From contig CBDBUY010000002.1 of NCBI GenBank assembly GCA_965212145.1, forward strand, positions 1 to 64,000: a DNA stretch of 64,000 nucleotides. Direction: 5' to 3'. Below, one piece after another: positions 8,761-17,672 of the stretch. Made by a program: the position numbers and the translations under genes. The stretch's first letter is position 1. Each line of letters opens with the position of its first letter. Origin of the DNA: JAAEPI01 sp965212145. GTDB taxonomy: Bacteria > Bacteroidota > Bacteroidia > Cytophagales > Cyclobacteriaceae. The notes below the pieces were generated by a model. That model was not told the origin of the DNA. It saw nothing but the letters and a program-made list of their open reading frames with translations, and made no database searches.

Positions 8761-10941
8761 ATGAAATATATTGTCGCATTTGCCGTATTCCTTAACGTAC
8801 ACTTTGCTTCTGCTCAAGGATTCCGAGCGATCATAGGGGATGCAGAATCCAAAGGGGATGAATACTATGAAGATTTTGCGTATCGAAAGGCAATGGGTTA
8901 TTACCAAGACGCACTTGCCAAGGATAAAAACAATGTCGATGTTTATCTGAAAATAGGTGACTGCTATCGCAAACTAAACTTTCCGGATAGTAGTGAAGTA
9001 TGGTACGGAAGGGCATTGGAGTCCTCTGAAGCGGTTGACAAAGAATATTACCTTTATTATGCCCAGGCCCTGCAATCAAATAAAAAATATGAAGAGGCCG
9101 AAATTTGGTTCGAAAAATACCAAGGTGATTCAGCTGAAAATAGGTTAGCACAGAAACAGCTTCTTGGGCTATCGCAGCTAAACAATTTCTTTAGTGATTC
9201 AGCCAGATATTCATATTCATTGGCTTCTATTAATTCAGGGGGTTTAGACTTTAGTCCATCCTGGTATAGGGACGGCATAGTATTCGTATCTAGTCGCGAT
9301 AATAATCCACTAGCTAACAGTAACTATGCTTGGGATGAAAGTAACTTTTTGGACCTTTTTGTTAGTGAAATAAACGAGACAGGTCTCACTACACCGCGCC
9401 CTTTCGATGGAAAAATCAACACAAAGTATCACGAGGGACCAGTTGCTTTTTATGACAACTTTAGTAAAGCGGTTTTTACCCGGAATAATTATCACAAGGG
9501 TAAATCCGGAAAAAGCAAGGACGGGACAACAAAACTGAAGCTGTATTTTGCAGAAATCAAGGATGATGACTGGGTAAATCTGGAGTCTTTCGTTTTTAAC
9601 AATGATGAGTATTCCATAGGCCATCCCGCGATTTCTGAGGACGGTTCTATTTTATATTTTGTGTCGGACATGCCAGGAGGGTATGGCGGTACGGATCTTT
9701 ATAAAACCGTGAAGCGCAATGGGCAATGGGTCGAACCCATAAACCTTGGCCCGAATATTAATACAGAAGGAAATGAGGTATTTCCATATCTAGAAAACGA
9801 CGAACTCTATTTTGCCTCCAATGGACATGGAGGTTTAGGTGGATTGGATGTGTTTGTTGTTCAAACGGGAACTCTCGATGAGAAACCAAAAAACTTAGGA
9901 CATCCCATAAATTCAAGCAAGGACGATTATGGCTTGATAATTAACAAGGAAAGGACATCTGGATTTTTCTCGTCAAATCGTCTGGAAAATCAAGACAACA
10001 TTTATTCATTTCAATTCGAGAAAATGGCTGTTCCGGAAGAACCAATCCTGGTTCGTGGGATAGTTATGGATAATCATTTTCGGAAGCCTTTGGGGAATGC
10101 TACTGTGTTTTTAAATAAAGGAGCTGATGTCACTCAAGATACAATTAGCGCATCTGATGGGAGTTTTGTTTTTTCGATAGCCGATTATGACAATTTCTCT
10201 ATAACAGGCAATAAACGTGGATTTCACAAGGTCAATGTCCTTAATTTCAATACCACAGATGTTCCGGATAGTTTGGTTTTATTCTTAGAACCTCCTCACC
10301 ATGTTATCTCACTTCGGGCTATTGATCAGGAGACTGGCGAATATATTCCTGACGCAGAAATGCATGTAGTAGACACTCAAAAAAATGAGGTGGTGGAAAT
10401 TTCTGTTCGGGGAGACTTTCACCACGAATTTGAAACAAAAGGAGGTCATGTCTATACGGCTATCAGCAAACACCCGAAATATTTCAACAGCTCGGTAAAG
10501 GACATCCAAGTAGGATATGATCACGAGTATGATACGCTCTTTTTTGATATACCTATGACTGAAATTGTGATAGGAAAGGCGATTAAGCTAAATAATATTT
10601 ACTACGATGTAAATAAGGCGGACATTCGTCCTGATGCCGCCAAAGAACTTGATAAACTTGTTCAGATTTTGGTTGACAATCCCGGAATTAAAATAGAGTT
10701 AAGCTCTCATACTGATTCAAGAGGAAGAGATTCATACAATCAAAGTCTTTCTCAGAGACGGGCGGAATCTGCAGTGGCATATATCATTCAAAAAGGCATT
10801 GCTGCAAGTCGAATTACGGCCAAAGGTTATGGCGAATCTCAGCTGCTAAATGACTGTGGAAACGGTGTAAAGTGTAATAACGATCAACATCAAGAAAACA
10901 GACGTACTGAATTTAGCGTAACATCTGTATCGCTAGATTGA
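8761..10941 (+). CDS. PorE-like TPR / PD40 propeller / CRD / OmpA protein
   Basis: 726 residues. Signal peptide (about 1-18, ending FASA), TPR-like helices (about 28-125), a PD40 beta-propeller (about 160-430, with motifs such as DFSPSWYRDGIVFVSSR and HPAISEDGSILYFVSD), a carboxypeptidase-regulatory-like domain (about 438-500) and an OmpA C-terminal domain (about 610-726) with the peptidoglycan-binding pattern SHTDSRG...YNQSLSQRRAESA. This domain order is that of PorE, a T9SS component of Porphyromonas gingivalis that links the outer-membrane part to peptidoglycan. It ends the adhesin/PorP cluster, and probably anchors the exported adhesin or its barrel to the cell wall. It could be a paralogue dedicated to this locus rather than the core PorE; sequence alone does not decide. 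Confidence 0.85.
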   Translation: MKYIVAFAVFLNVHFASAQGFRAIIGDAESKGDEYYEDFAYRKAMGYYQDALAKDKNNVDVYLKIGDCYRKLNFPDSSEVWYGRALESSEAVDKEYYLYYAQALQSNKKYEEAEIWFEKYQGDSAENRLAQKQLLGLSQLNNFFSDSARYSYSLASINSGGLDFSPSWYRDGIVFVSSRDNNPLANSNYAWDESNFLDLFVSEINETGLTTPRPFDGKINTKYHEGPVAFYDNFSKAVFTRNNYHKGKSGKSKDGTTKLKLYFAEIKDDDWVNLESFVFNNDEYSIGHPAISEDGSILYFVSDMPGGYGGTDLYKTVKRNGQWVEPINLGPNINTEGNEVFPYLENDELYFASNGHGGLGGLDVFVVQTGTLDEKPKNLGHPINSSKDDYGLIINKERTSGFFSSNRLENQDNIYSFQFEKMAVPEEPILVRGIVMDNHFRKPLGNATVFLNKGADVTQDTISASDGSFVFSIADYDNFSITGNKRGFHKVNVLNFNTTDVPDSLVLFLEPPHHVISLRAIDQETGEYIPDAEMHVVDTQKNEVVEISVRGDFHHEFETKGGHVYTAISKHPKYFNSSVKDIQVGYDHEYDTLFFDIPMTEIVIGKAIKLNNIYYDVNKADIRPDAAKELDKLVQILVDNPGIKIELSSHTDSRGRDSYNQSLSQRRAESAVAYIIQKGIAASRITAKGYGESQLLNDCGNGVKCNNDQHQENRRTEFSVTSVSLD

Positions 10942-11122
10942 CATTTTATAATTCTCATAAGGTCGTTAATCAAGTCGTGGCAGGTTCTCAAGTATCGAAC
11001 AAATAATGATCGAAGTTCTTCACGTGTCCCAGAGAAATAGCTGCAAGTCTTATTTATGCTGCTCTTCAGGGCTGACGAGTTCCTGTTGATCCTTACTCGA
11101 AGTTATTCTCACTTATGTGCCT

Positions 11123-11143
11123 TTTTTCTCAAAACGAGAAAAA
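11123..11143. promoter_or_regulatory. Dyad TTTTTCTC-N5-GAGAAAAA, candidate activator site
   Basis: Perfect 8-bp arms with an AAAAC spacer, in the 325-bp gap after the PorE-like gene, about 65 bp upstream of a -24/-12-like promoter. The core TTTCTC-N5-GAGAAA recurs with identical spacing at 15981-15997, downstream of the sigma-54 regulator gene. The likely reader is that regulator. The rest of the gap (10942-11122) shows no gene or structure that I recognise. Confidence 0.5.
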
Positions 11144-11205
11144 TATTGATTTTGATATTTTTATTAAACCGCTGAATATCAGTCAAATAGGCTTTTTTTC
11201 TTCTA

Positions 11206-11223
11206 TTGGCATATCGTTGGCAT
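11206..11223 (+). promoter_or_regulatory. Candidate sigma-54 (-24/-12) promoter for the DUF4382 gene
   Basis: TTGGCATATCGTTGGCAT carries the invariant GG (11208-11209) and GC (11220-11221) exactly ten bases apart, with a good TTGGCA -24 element; the -12 element is TGGCA instead of TTGCA. It lies 44 bp upstream of the start codon and downstream of the dyad, the geometry expected for a promoter activated by an enhancer-binding protein. Confidence 0.5.
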
Positions 11224-11266
11224 CTAAGCAGACCAAACGAATTTTTAACTTAAAACCATAGAAATA

Positions 11267-12196
11267 ATGAAAACGCAAAGAATAAAACGATTTAGTATTA
11301 GTGCCGGACTTATGGCTCTTGTATTTGCCGCAGCTTCCGTATTAGTAGGTTGTAGCGAGAACGATGAAGTTTCTGAGTCTGGGGAAGCAAATGTTTCCAT
11401 GACAGATGCAGCTGTAGATTATAAAAATGTAAATGCTGTTTATCTGTCGGTTAGCGAGGTACAAGCCACCGCCAACGGACAATCAAGAACTATTGCCAGA
11501 TTTGATTCGCCCAAACAATTTAACCTGATGGCTTACCAAAATGGTCAAACTTATGCCATGGGAAAAGGTGATTTGAAGGTAGGTTCTTACAGTGATCTGA
11601 GATTTGTGATGTCAGGTGAAGCTGATTCATATATCGAAATGAAAGACGGATCAAAAAAGGATCTTGTAATTGAAAATGCTACAAGTGCAGGTTATAAAGT
11701 GTCCGGCGCATTCAACGTCGCTGCAAACACAACTACTGACTTAGTGGCTGATATTGACCTGAGAAAAGCCTTGGTTACTACTACAGATGGTGCCTTTAAG
11801 CTTAGAACTACAGGTAGACTTGTAAACTCTGCAAATACTGGAATGATTAAAGGTAATGTGAGTGGATCGAGTGAAGAAAGACTAGTAGTTTATGCATACA
11901 AGAAAGGAACATTCACGGCATCTGAGGAAGCTGAACCGGCTCAAGGAAGAACCAGATTCGAAAACTCAGTTAACTCAGCGATTGTAGCCAATGATGGATC
12001 ATATACGCTGGCGTTCATGGAAGAAGGTGAGTACGAGTTTGTAGTTGCCGCCTTTGAGAACACTGATAATGATGATGACCTTGAGTTCAAATCAAGTTTG
12101 AATGCCGAAGTTTCGATAGCCGGATCTATCCTAGACTTTGTAGAGGTTGAATCTAACAGTACACTTACAGCGAACATTTTGATTCAAAATCAATAA
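11267..12196 (+). CDS. DUF4382 domain lipoprotein
   Basis: 309 residues. A basic N-terminus and hydrophobic stretch lead to a lipobox (VLVGC, Cys29), so a lipoprotein is predicted. Residues about 39-185 match the DUF4382 pattern: a start like ANVSMTDAAVDYKNVNAVYLSV, then a beta-rich body. Residues about 195-309 look like a second beta-sandwich (a carboxypeptidase-regulatory-like DGSYTLAFMEEGEYEFVV strand pair). The function of DUF4382 proteins is not established. The gene has its own probable sigma-54 promoter and a strong terminator after it, so it is monocistronic. Adjacency to the kinase/sigma-54 regulator pair suggests it is one of its targets or a signal-sensing partner. Confidence 0.8.
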   Translation: MKTQRIKRFSISAGLMALVFAAASVLVGCSENDEVSESGEANVSMTDAAVDYKNVNAVYLSVSEVQATANGQSRTIARFDSPKQFNLMAYQNGQTYAMGKGDLKVGSYSDLRFVMSGEADSYIEMKDGSKKDLVIENATSAGYKVSGAFNVAANTTTDLVADIDLRKALVTTTDGAFKLRTTGRLVNSANTGMIKGNVSGSSEERLVVYAYKKGTFTASEEAEPAQGRTRFENSVNSAIVANDGSYTLAFMEEGEYEFVVAAFENTDNDDDLEFKSSLNAEVSIAGSILDFVEVESNSTLTANILIQNQ

Positions 12197-12209
12197 TAAT
12201 AGTCAAGCT

Positions 12210-12238
12210 AAAAAGGGAGGCATTTTGCCTCCCTTTTT
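12210..12238 (+). terminator. Intrinsic terminator after the DUF4382 gene
   Basis: A GC-rich stem (GGGAGGC paired with GCCTCCC, loop ATTTT) is flanked by A and T tracts and followed by TTTTTG. It separates the lipoprotein gene from the kinase gene 30 bp further on, so the kinase must have its own promoter or depend on read-through. Confidence 0.9.
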
Positions 12239-12268
12239 GTTTGTTTACAACTTAGAAAAACAAAAGAA

Positions 12269-14617
12269 ATGGCACTCAAAATAAAACGTACATTTATTCC
12301 GTATTTTTTAAGTGCCTTATTGATTGTCTCTACTATCGGAACAGCCATTATTGGCTTTTTGGCGTATAAGAACCTCAACAGAATTATTTCCACCCTAGAC
12401 CGGGAAGTTCAACCTCATTATGACCTGATTCTATTAAATCAGATTTCGAGCGATCTTGACAGAATGGAGCACGCCACAGAGCGCGAGGTTTACACTGGAG
12501 ATACCCTTTATCTTCAAGAATTTCAATCCAGCCTTGAGTCCATCATTCAGAATATCGACACACTTCAGGCACGCAATCCGTCTTTCGAAATGACAACCAG
12601 GCTGGATACCTTAAAAAACCTGGTGCTGCAAAAAGGGACAGTTCTATCACAGGTAATGACATTGGATTATTCCGCCCCTTTCAGGAAAATTGATCAATTA
12701 CGTAATGAAGTCAGTCAGGCAAAACCCCAGCGTCAATCCCTTGAGAAGAAGAAAAACTTCTTGCAAAGGTTATTTGGAAACAAAAAGAATACGGATTCGA
12801 CACTCACTGAGAATTCAGTAAACGATGAATTGGAAGATCTCGCTAAGAATGCTCAGAAGGAAGCCTACAGCCTACAATTCAAAGAATTTGCTTTGAGAAA
12901 GGATCACAACGATCTCCAAATGAGAACCCAAAGTATCTTGGAATACCTGGAAAGTTGGGAGCTTGAGCGGATCAAAATCGAGACCTCCAGAGCTCAGGAG
13001 CGAGCCAATTACACCAATAACTACATTACACTTTTTGGCGTTTTTGTCCCATTCATGCTACTCCTCACTCTGTCGGCCTTTGTCCTCTACACGGTCAGAA
13101 CCCGAAAGCATCAAAATTCACTCTACTTGTCACAGAGACGAGCCCTTGAACTCGCTAAAGAGAAAGAACAATTTCTGGCAACCATGAGCCACGAGATCCG
13201 AACACCGATGAACGCAATTGCTGGATTTTCAAGGTTGCTGCTCAACACCGAACTGAATGATGAGCAGGAAGAGCAATTAAAAATTATTGAAAAATCAGCC
13301 GATCATTTAACTCACATCCTCAATGACGTCCTGGATTATTCCAAACTAAAATCCGGACACCTGAAACTAGAAAAGAGACCCTTTAATCCTACGGAGGTGA
13401 TCACGCAATGTGTGAAAATGCTTGAGCATCGAGCCAAGGAAAAAGGACTTATACTTTCAGCAGATTTACAGGCATTGCCAATGACCCTGCGGGGCGATAA
13501 TTACCGACTACAACAGATGTTGCTGAACCTATTATTTAATGCCATCAAATTCACCCATGAAGGTTCAATTACGATCAAAGCTGCCGCACATCAGAGAAAC
13601 AAGAAGAGAATTGCTTTGGAACTTAGCGTGATTGACACGGGTGTTGGTATTCCAAAAAACCTACAAAAAGTCATCTTTGAAGAGTTTGCACAGGTTAAAT
13701 CTGGGGAATCAAACAAGGGAACGGGTCTCGGCTTATCCATCACTAAAAAGCTGGTACAAAAACATAATGGCACCATTGATGTCTCCAGTAAGGTGGGGAA
13801 GGGAAGTACTTTCACTCTCCGACTTCCATACGAAGTTTTGGATGCGCATGAAGCTGAGGATATCTCTGAATTGCCTACTCCCGATGTTAAAGGAGTACAC
13901 GTTCTTATTGCCGATGATGAGGAATTCAACCGTAAGCTCCTGACCACCATTCTCACCAAAAACGGAATTACTTATAAAGAAGCCATTGATGGTGGAGAGG
14001 CCGTTAACATTTTGGCAAAAGAGAAATTTGACGTCATCTTGATAGATTTTAAGATGCCAGTCCACACGGGACCGGAAGTAGTCGATCGCATAAAAAATCA
14101 GGAAGGCCTCAATCACAAAACTCCTGTCATAGGGCTAACAGCCACAGTTTCAGATGAGGAATACAAAGAGGCAAAGGCGGCTGGAATCGAACATATCCTG
14201 AGAAAACCTTTCGAGCCGAACGAACTATTGGGCTATATTGATGCCCTAAAATCGGAAAGCAAAATGTCTTCAAAATCAAATGATCAGAAATACGACCTCA
14301 GTGGTCTGGAGTCTATGGGGGATCAGGCATTTGTAAGTGACATGGTGCAGACCTTTGTTGATAGTACTGCCGCGAATCTGAAAATCTTGGAATCAACGAT
14401 TAAAAATGAAAAATGGTCTGAGTCTGCGGATGTGATGCACAAAATCGTAGCTCCTGCTCGGCACTTGAGAGCAGAGAGTTTAGTAGCCTTGCTGAAAAAG
14501 AACGAATTGTCCGCTCGAGATGGAAAACCGATATCAAGTAATGCCTACGACCAAATTCGAACAGAATGTCTGGATTTATTGAAATCGTTAAACACTTGGC
14601 TAAAAGAGAATAAGTAA
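12269..14617 (+). CDS. Hybrid sensor histidine kinase (TM-HisKA-HATPase-REC-Hpt)
   Basis: 782 residues. Membrane segment about 13-35, a helical extracytoplasmic region about 36-250, second membrane segment about 253-275, HisKA with His308 in MSHEIRTPMNA, HATPase with DTGVGIP and GTGLGLS boxes, a receiver domain with Asp593 in LIDFKMP, and a C-terminal Hpt domain with His724 in MHKIVAPARHL. It therefore holds a complete His-Asp-His relay and could pass phosphate to a separate response regulator. The stop is 3 bp before the start of the sigma-54 regulator, which is its obvious partner. The sensor region has no recognised ligand domain but is rich in helix-forming residues, like a four-helix-bundle sensor. 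Confidence 0.92.
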   Translation: MALKIKRTFIPYFLSALLIVSTIGTAIIGFLAYKNLNRIISTLDREVQPHYDLILLNQISSDLDRMEHATEREVYTGDTLYLQEFQSSLESIIQNIDTLQARNPSFEMTTRLDTLKNLVLQKGTVLSQVMTLDYSAPFRKIDQLRNEVSQAKPQRQSLEKKKNFLQRLFGNKKNTDSTLTENSVNDELEDLAKNAQKEAYSLQFKEFALRKDHNDLQMRTQSILEYLESWELERIKIETSRAQERANYTNNYITLFGVFVPFMLLLTLSAFVLYTVRTRKHQNSLYLSQRRALELAKEKEQFLATMSHEIRTPMNAIAGFSRLLLNTELNDEQEEQLKIIEKSADHLTHILNDVLDYSKLKSGHLKLEKRPFNPTEVITQCVKMLEHRAKEKGLILSADLQALPMTLRGDNYRLQQMLLNLLFNAIKFTHEGSITIKAAAHQRNKKRIALELSVIDTGVGIPKNLQKVIFEEFAQVKSGESNKGTGLGLSITKKLVQKHNGTIDVSSKVGKGSTFTLRLPYEVLDAHEAEDISELPTPDVKGVHVLIADDEEFNRKLLTTILTKNGITYKEAIDGGEAVNILAKEKFDVILIDFKMPVHTGPEVVDRIKNQEGLNHKTPVIGLTATVSDEEYKEAKAAGIEHILRKPFEPNELLGYIDALKSESKMSSKSNDQKYDLSGLESMGDQAFVSDMVQTFVDSTAANLKILESTIKNEKWSESADVMHKIVAPARHLRAESLVALLKKNELSARDGKPISSNAYDQIRTECLDLLKSLNTWLKENK

Positions 14618-14620
14618 CCT

Positions 14621-15961
14621 ATGAGTACATTCAAGATTTTCGTTTGTGAGGATGATGATTGGTATCAGAAATTACTCCTACATACACTTAGTTTAAATCC
14701 TGATCATGAAGTAAAGGGCTTTTCTAATGGCAAGGATTTACTAAAGTCGCTGGATGAGAATCCGGATTTGATAACCCTGGACTATCGATTGCCAGACTTT
14801 AACGGAGAGGACTTGTTCGATGAAATTAAGAAACGAAATCCTGAGGTTGAGGTGGTAGTCATCTCAGAACAACAGGATGTGGCCACTGCCATCTCACTTT
14901 TGAAGAAAGGGGCGCATGATTACCTCACTAAAACCGATGACATACGAGACAGGTTGATCCACTTGCTCAATCAAATTGGGTCCAACAAGGAACTAGTTAA
15001 GAAAGTGGAAACGCTACAGCAAGAGGTAGAAAAAAAGTACGATTTCCAAAAGACCATTCTTGGCCAGAGCTCAGGCATCAAGAAAATTTTTAGGTTAGTT
15101 GAGAAGGCTGTTGAAACAAATATCACCGTGATGATTACGGGCGAGACGGGTACCGGAAAGGAAGTGGTGGCTAAGGCTATCCACTACAATGGCAAGCGAA
15201 AAAACATGCCATTCGTGCCGGTCAATATGAGCGCCATTCCCAAGGACTTAACTGAGAGTGAACTTTTTGGGCATGAGAAAGGGGCCTTTACCGGAGCAGC
15301 CAATCAGCACATCGGGAAATTTGAGCAAGCTCAGGGAGGGACACTGTTTCTGGATGAAATAGGAGAAATGGATATTTCTCTTCAGGCGAAACTGCTACGG
15401 GCTCTACAGGAGCGTGAGATAATCCGAGTGGGAGGTAAGAGACCTATCAAGATTGATTGCAGAGTTATTGCCGCTACGAATCGAAACCTTCAGGATGAAA
15501 TCAAAGAAGGGGGCTTCCGAGAGGATCTTTATTACCGATTATTTGGGTTGCCAATTGATCTGCCCCCGTTGCGAGATCGAGACAAAGACATTGTCCTGTT
15601 GGCCAAGCACTTCAATGAAAGCTTTGCAGCGGACAATGATCAGCCGGTAAAGACCTTCAGCAAAGAGGCTCTGCAAAAGTTGCTCAACTATGCTTTTCCC
15701 GGTAATGTCCGAGAATTAAAGAGTGTCGTTGAACTTTCCGCTGTGATGGCGGATGGTGAGCAAATTAGGCCAGAGGATATTACCTTCACCAGGAAAGACA
15801 CGGTAGCAGAAATCATGGACGAGGAGATGACCATGAAAGATTATCAGATGAAAATTATCCGGCTGTACTTGAAAAATCACGATGATGATATCAAGAAAGT
15901 CGCTGATAAACTTGGGATGGGTCAATCCACCATTTATCGCCTACTCAAGGAGAATCCTTAA
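14621..15961 (+). CDS. Sigma-54-dependent response regulator (REC-AAA+-HTH, NtrC family)
   Basis: 446 residues. Receiver domain with phosphoacceptor Asp54 (TLDYRLP), a linker helix, AAA+ domain with Walker A GETGTGKE (174-181), the sigma-54-contacting loop GAFTGA (221-226) and Walker B LFLDEIGEM, and a short C-terminal Fis-type helix-turn-helix (about 418-446, ending STIYRLLKE). All residues for sigma-54 activation are intact. It follows the hybrid kinase by 3 bp, so the two form an operon and a phosphorelay. Both neighbouring transcription units carry the same upstream dyad and a -24/-12-like promoter, which suggests that this protein controls them. Confidence 0.95.
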   Translation: MSTFKIFVCEDDDWYQKLLLHTLSLNPDHEVKGFSNGKDLLKSLDENPDLITLDYRLPDFNGEDLFDEIKKRNPEVEVVVISEQQDVATAISLLKKGAHDYLTKTDDIRDRLIHLLNQIGSNKELVKKVETLQQEVEKKYDFQKTILGQSSGIKKIFRLVEKAVETNITVMITGETGTGKEVVAKAIHYNGKRKNMPFVPVNMSAIPKDLTESELFGHEKGAFTGAANQHIGKFEQAQGGTLFLDEIGEMDISLQAKLLRALQEREIIRVGGKRPIKIDCRVIAATNRNLQDEIKEGGFREDLYYRLFGLPIDLPPLRDRDKDIVLLAKHFNESFAADNDQPVKTFSKEALQKLLNYAFPGNVRELKSVVELSAVMADGEQIRPEDITFTRKDTVAEIMDEEMTMKDYQMKIIRLYLKNHDDDIKKVADKLGMGQSTIYRLLKENP

Positions 15962-15980
15962 TTCTCTATTGTTCTGTATT

Positions 15981-15997
15981 TTTCTCGAATCGAGAAA
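15981..15997. promoter_or_regulatory. Dyad TTTCTCGA-A-TCGAGAAA, second copy of the candidate activator site
   Basis: Near-perfect palindrome with 8-bp arms around one central base, 20 bp after the regulator stop codon. It contains the same TTTCTC-N5-GAGAAA core as the site at 11123-11143. It has no T-tract behind it, so it is not a terminator. It lies about 60 bp upstream of the candidate -24/-12 element for the next gene. Confidence 0.5.
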
Positions 15998-16050
15998 TTA
16001 ATCCAAGCTTTATTTCCCGTAACCATCTATAATACAACGAGTTAGTTGTG

Positions 16051-16067
16051 TTGGAATGGCTATTGTT
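16051..16067 (+). promoter_or_regulatory. Weak candidate sigma-54 promoter for the 16108 gene
   Basis: TTGGAATGGCTATTGTT has GG at 16053-16054 and, ten bases later, GT at 16065-16066 in TTGTT. The -24 half is acceptable, while the -12 half departs from the usual GC. The position, 41 bp upstream of the start codon and downstream of the dyad, matches the arrangement seen in front of the DUF4382 gene. Confidence 0.35.
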
Positions 16068-16107
16068 TTTCTATGGTCAACATGTTGAACCATAAAAGAT
16101 AATAACC

Positions 16108-16611
16108 ATGAAAATCATAAGAACCATTACATTCATTCTAACTGTGGCGCTTTGCTGGTCGGCAAGTGCTCAAACTCTACAGACAGACGGACACAGATAT
16201 AAAACCGCGATTGGAATTCGTGGAGTCGGAACGTCTGGTCTTGCAATCAAACATTTCAATAAATCCAACACCGCATTTCACGGAATCTTTGGATTCTACC
16301 CAAATGCCTTTTCCGCCACTTTTCTGGTAGAGAAGTACACGCCTGCTTTTGAAGTAGCTGGGTTGAACTGGTATTACGGAATCGGCGGACACCTGGCCAC
16401 ACAATCAGATGTAATTAGAAGAGAGGGAGTTTACTATCGTGAAGCCTCTGGTGTAGGGATTGGGGTTGATGGAATTTTCGGAATAGAATATAAAATCAAC
16501 GAGGTACCAATTGCCGTGAGTATGGACGTGAAGCCATTCATCGAGGTAGTAGATAATGGAGACGCGTTCATCGCACTGGATCCGGGACTAGGAATCAAAG
16601 TGACATTCTAA
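16108..16611 (+). CDS. Predicted small outer-membrane beta-barrel protein
   Basis: 167 residues. Signal peptide about 1-21 (ending WSASAQ), then alternating short hydrophobic strands with glycine turns (AIGIRGVGTSG, NWYYGIGGHLA, GVGIGVDGIFGIEY) and a C-terminal strand ending in Phe (LGIKVTF), all typical of small outer-membrane barrels. I do not recognise a specific family. It lies between the two-component operon and the coiled-coil gene, downstream of the dyad and the -24/-12-like site, so it is a plausible target of the sigma-54 regulator. Confidence 0.7.
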   Translation: MKIIRTITFILTVALCWSASAQTLQTDGHRYKTAIGIRGVGTSGLAIKHFNKSNTAFHGIFGFYPNAFSATFLVEKYTPAFEVAGLNWYYGIGGHLATQSDVIRREGVYYREASGVGIGVDGIFGIEYKINEVPIAVSMDVKPFIEVVDNGDAFIALDPGLGIKVTF

Positions 16612-16614
16612 ATC

Positions 16615-16695
16615 ATGGAACTCATCGCTTTAATCTACATGACAGCCGGTTTAATTATCATCCTCTTGGAGCGGTCGAACGGCTTCAGGCGATGA
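16615..16695 (+). CDS. Possible 26-residue membrane peptide
   Basis: A short ORF starts 3 bp after the stop of the barrel gene: MELIALIYMTAG, an isoleucine/leucine-rich stretch, and a charged tail ERSNGFRR. This is the pattern of a single-pass small membrane peptide, and the spacing suits translational coupling. No homology can be judged by eye, and a chance ORF of this size is quite possible. Confidence 0.3.
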   Translation: MELIALIYMTAGLIIILLERSNGFRR

Positions 16696-16746
16696 ATTAA
16701 ATGACACGAGCCAAAATCAAAATTTTAATCTTAAAAAATCAAAACA

Positions 16747-17649
16747 ATGAAAACTAAAAAAGGAGCATTGGGTGCCCTGGTCTTTTTGGCCTTAATCACC
16801 TTCGGAATAATATATTTCTTCATCGGTGCTCATGAGGAAACACAGACGTTGAGAGCACAAACAAACGAGTTAGAAAGAGAATTGGCTAATAGAGATTCTG
16901 CCTACAATGAGGTGGTGGATTTACTCTTCACCATCGAGTCTCAAATGGAGGAAATAAAAACCAGAGAACAGCTGGTCACTGATCGATCGCTGAACGAACT
17001 GGACACTTCAGATTACGAGTATATCGTAAGCGACATGCGGGCGATTGACAGCCTTATTGTTTCTACCAATCGTAGAATAAGTGAGTTGATGTCTCAACTG
17101 AATAATGCGAACATCAGCTTGAGATCTTTCAAGTCAAAAGTCGCTCAATTGAGCAAACAACTTGAGGAAAGAAAACAATCTAATCTTCAGTTAAGGGAGC
17201 AATTGGCTGACAAGAAATTGGAGCTTGAGGAATTGACTTACGATTATCAGGCTCTTCAATTGGCTTCAGAATATCAGGAAGAACTCATCCAGGATCAAGC
17301 TGATCAAATCATGGCACAAATGATTGCCACGAACAAGGCGTATGTGGCAATTGCAACAGAAGATGAGCTTGAGGAACGCAAAGTGATCGAGAAGGAGGGC
17401 GGCTTCCTGGGTATCGGGAGAGATGTTGTGCTGAACGACGAAATTTCAGAGGAAGATTTGACTGAGATAGACGTGCGATCTGTTGACAAACTTATACTGA
17501 ATGCCAAAAAGGCGGAGTTGATCACCACGCATCCACCGAGTTCTTTCGAGCTGGTTGAAGACGATAAAGAAGTGAAGTATATAGAAATCAAAGACCCAGT
17601 GGAATTCTGGAAGCTATCTAAATATCTGGTCGTAGCTGTGAAGAGTTAG
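16747..17649 (+). CDS. Membrane-anchored coiled-coil protein, Cbp1-like family
   Basis: 300 residues. One N-terminal membrane segment (about 7-26), a long coiled coil (about 30-210; heptad-rich with many Gln, Glu, Leu and Lys) and a conserved globular tail (about 220-300) with KEGGFLGIGRDVVLN, ITTHPPSSFELV and DPVEFWKLSKYLVV. This tail resembles the family that databases label Cbp1 collagen-binding glycoprotein adhesin in Bacteroidota, usually found as coiled-coil lipoproteins. The adhesin name is transferred and untested here; a structural envelope role is equally possible. It is the last gene of the sigma-54 module and ends at a strong terminator. Confidence 0.65.
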   Translation: MKTKKGALGALVFLALITFGIIYFFIGAHEETQTLRAQTNELERELANRDSAYNEVVDLLFTIESQMEEIKTREQLVTDRSLNELDTSDYEYIVSDMRAIDSLIVSTNRRISELMSQLNNANISLRSFKSKVAQLSKQLEERKQSNLQLREQLADKKLELEELTYDYQALQLASEYQEELIQDQADQIMAQMIATNKAYVAIATEDELEERKVIEKEGGFLGIGRDVVLNDEISEEDLTEIDVRSVDKLILNAKKAELITTHPPSSFELVEDDKEVKYIEIKDPVEFWKLSKYLVVAVKS

Positions 17650-17672
17650 TGTTGGTTGGCTAAGTCCAGAGC

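Noticed and set aside
10942..11266. Possible tRNA or small RNA in the 325-bp gap
   Set aside because: No cloverleaf, no conserved RNA motif and no terminator seen; only the dyad and the -24/-12-like element stand out.
15981..15997. The TTTCTCGA/TCGAGAAA palindrome as terminator of the sigma-54 regulator gene
   Set aside because: Loop of one base, no T-run and a second copy in front of another promoter; a protein-binding dyad fits better.
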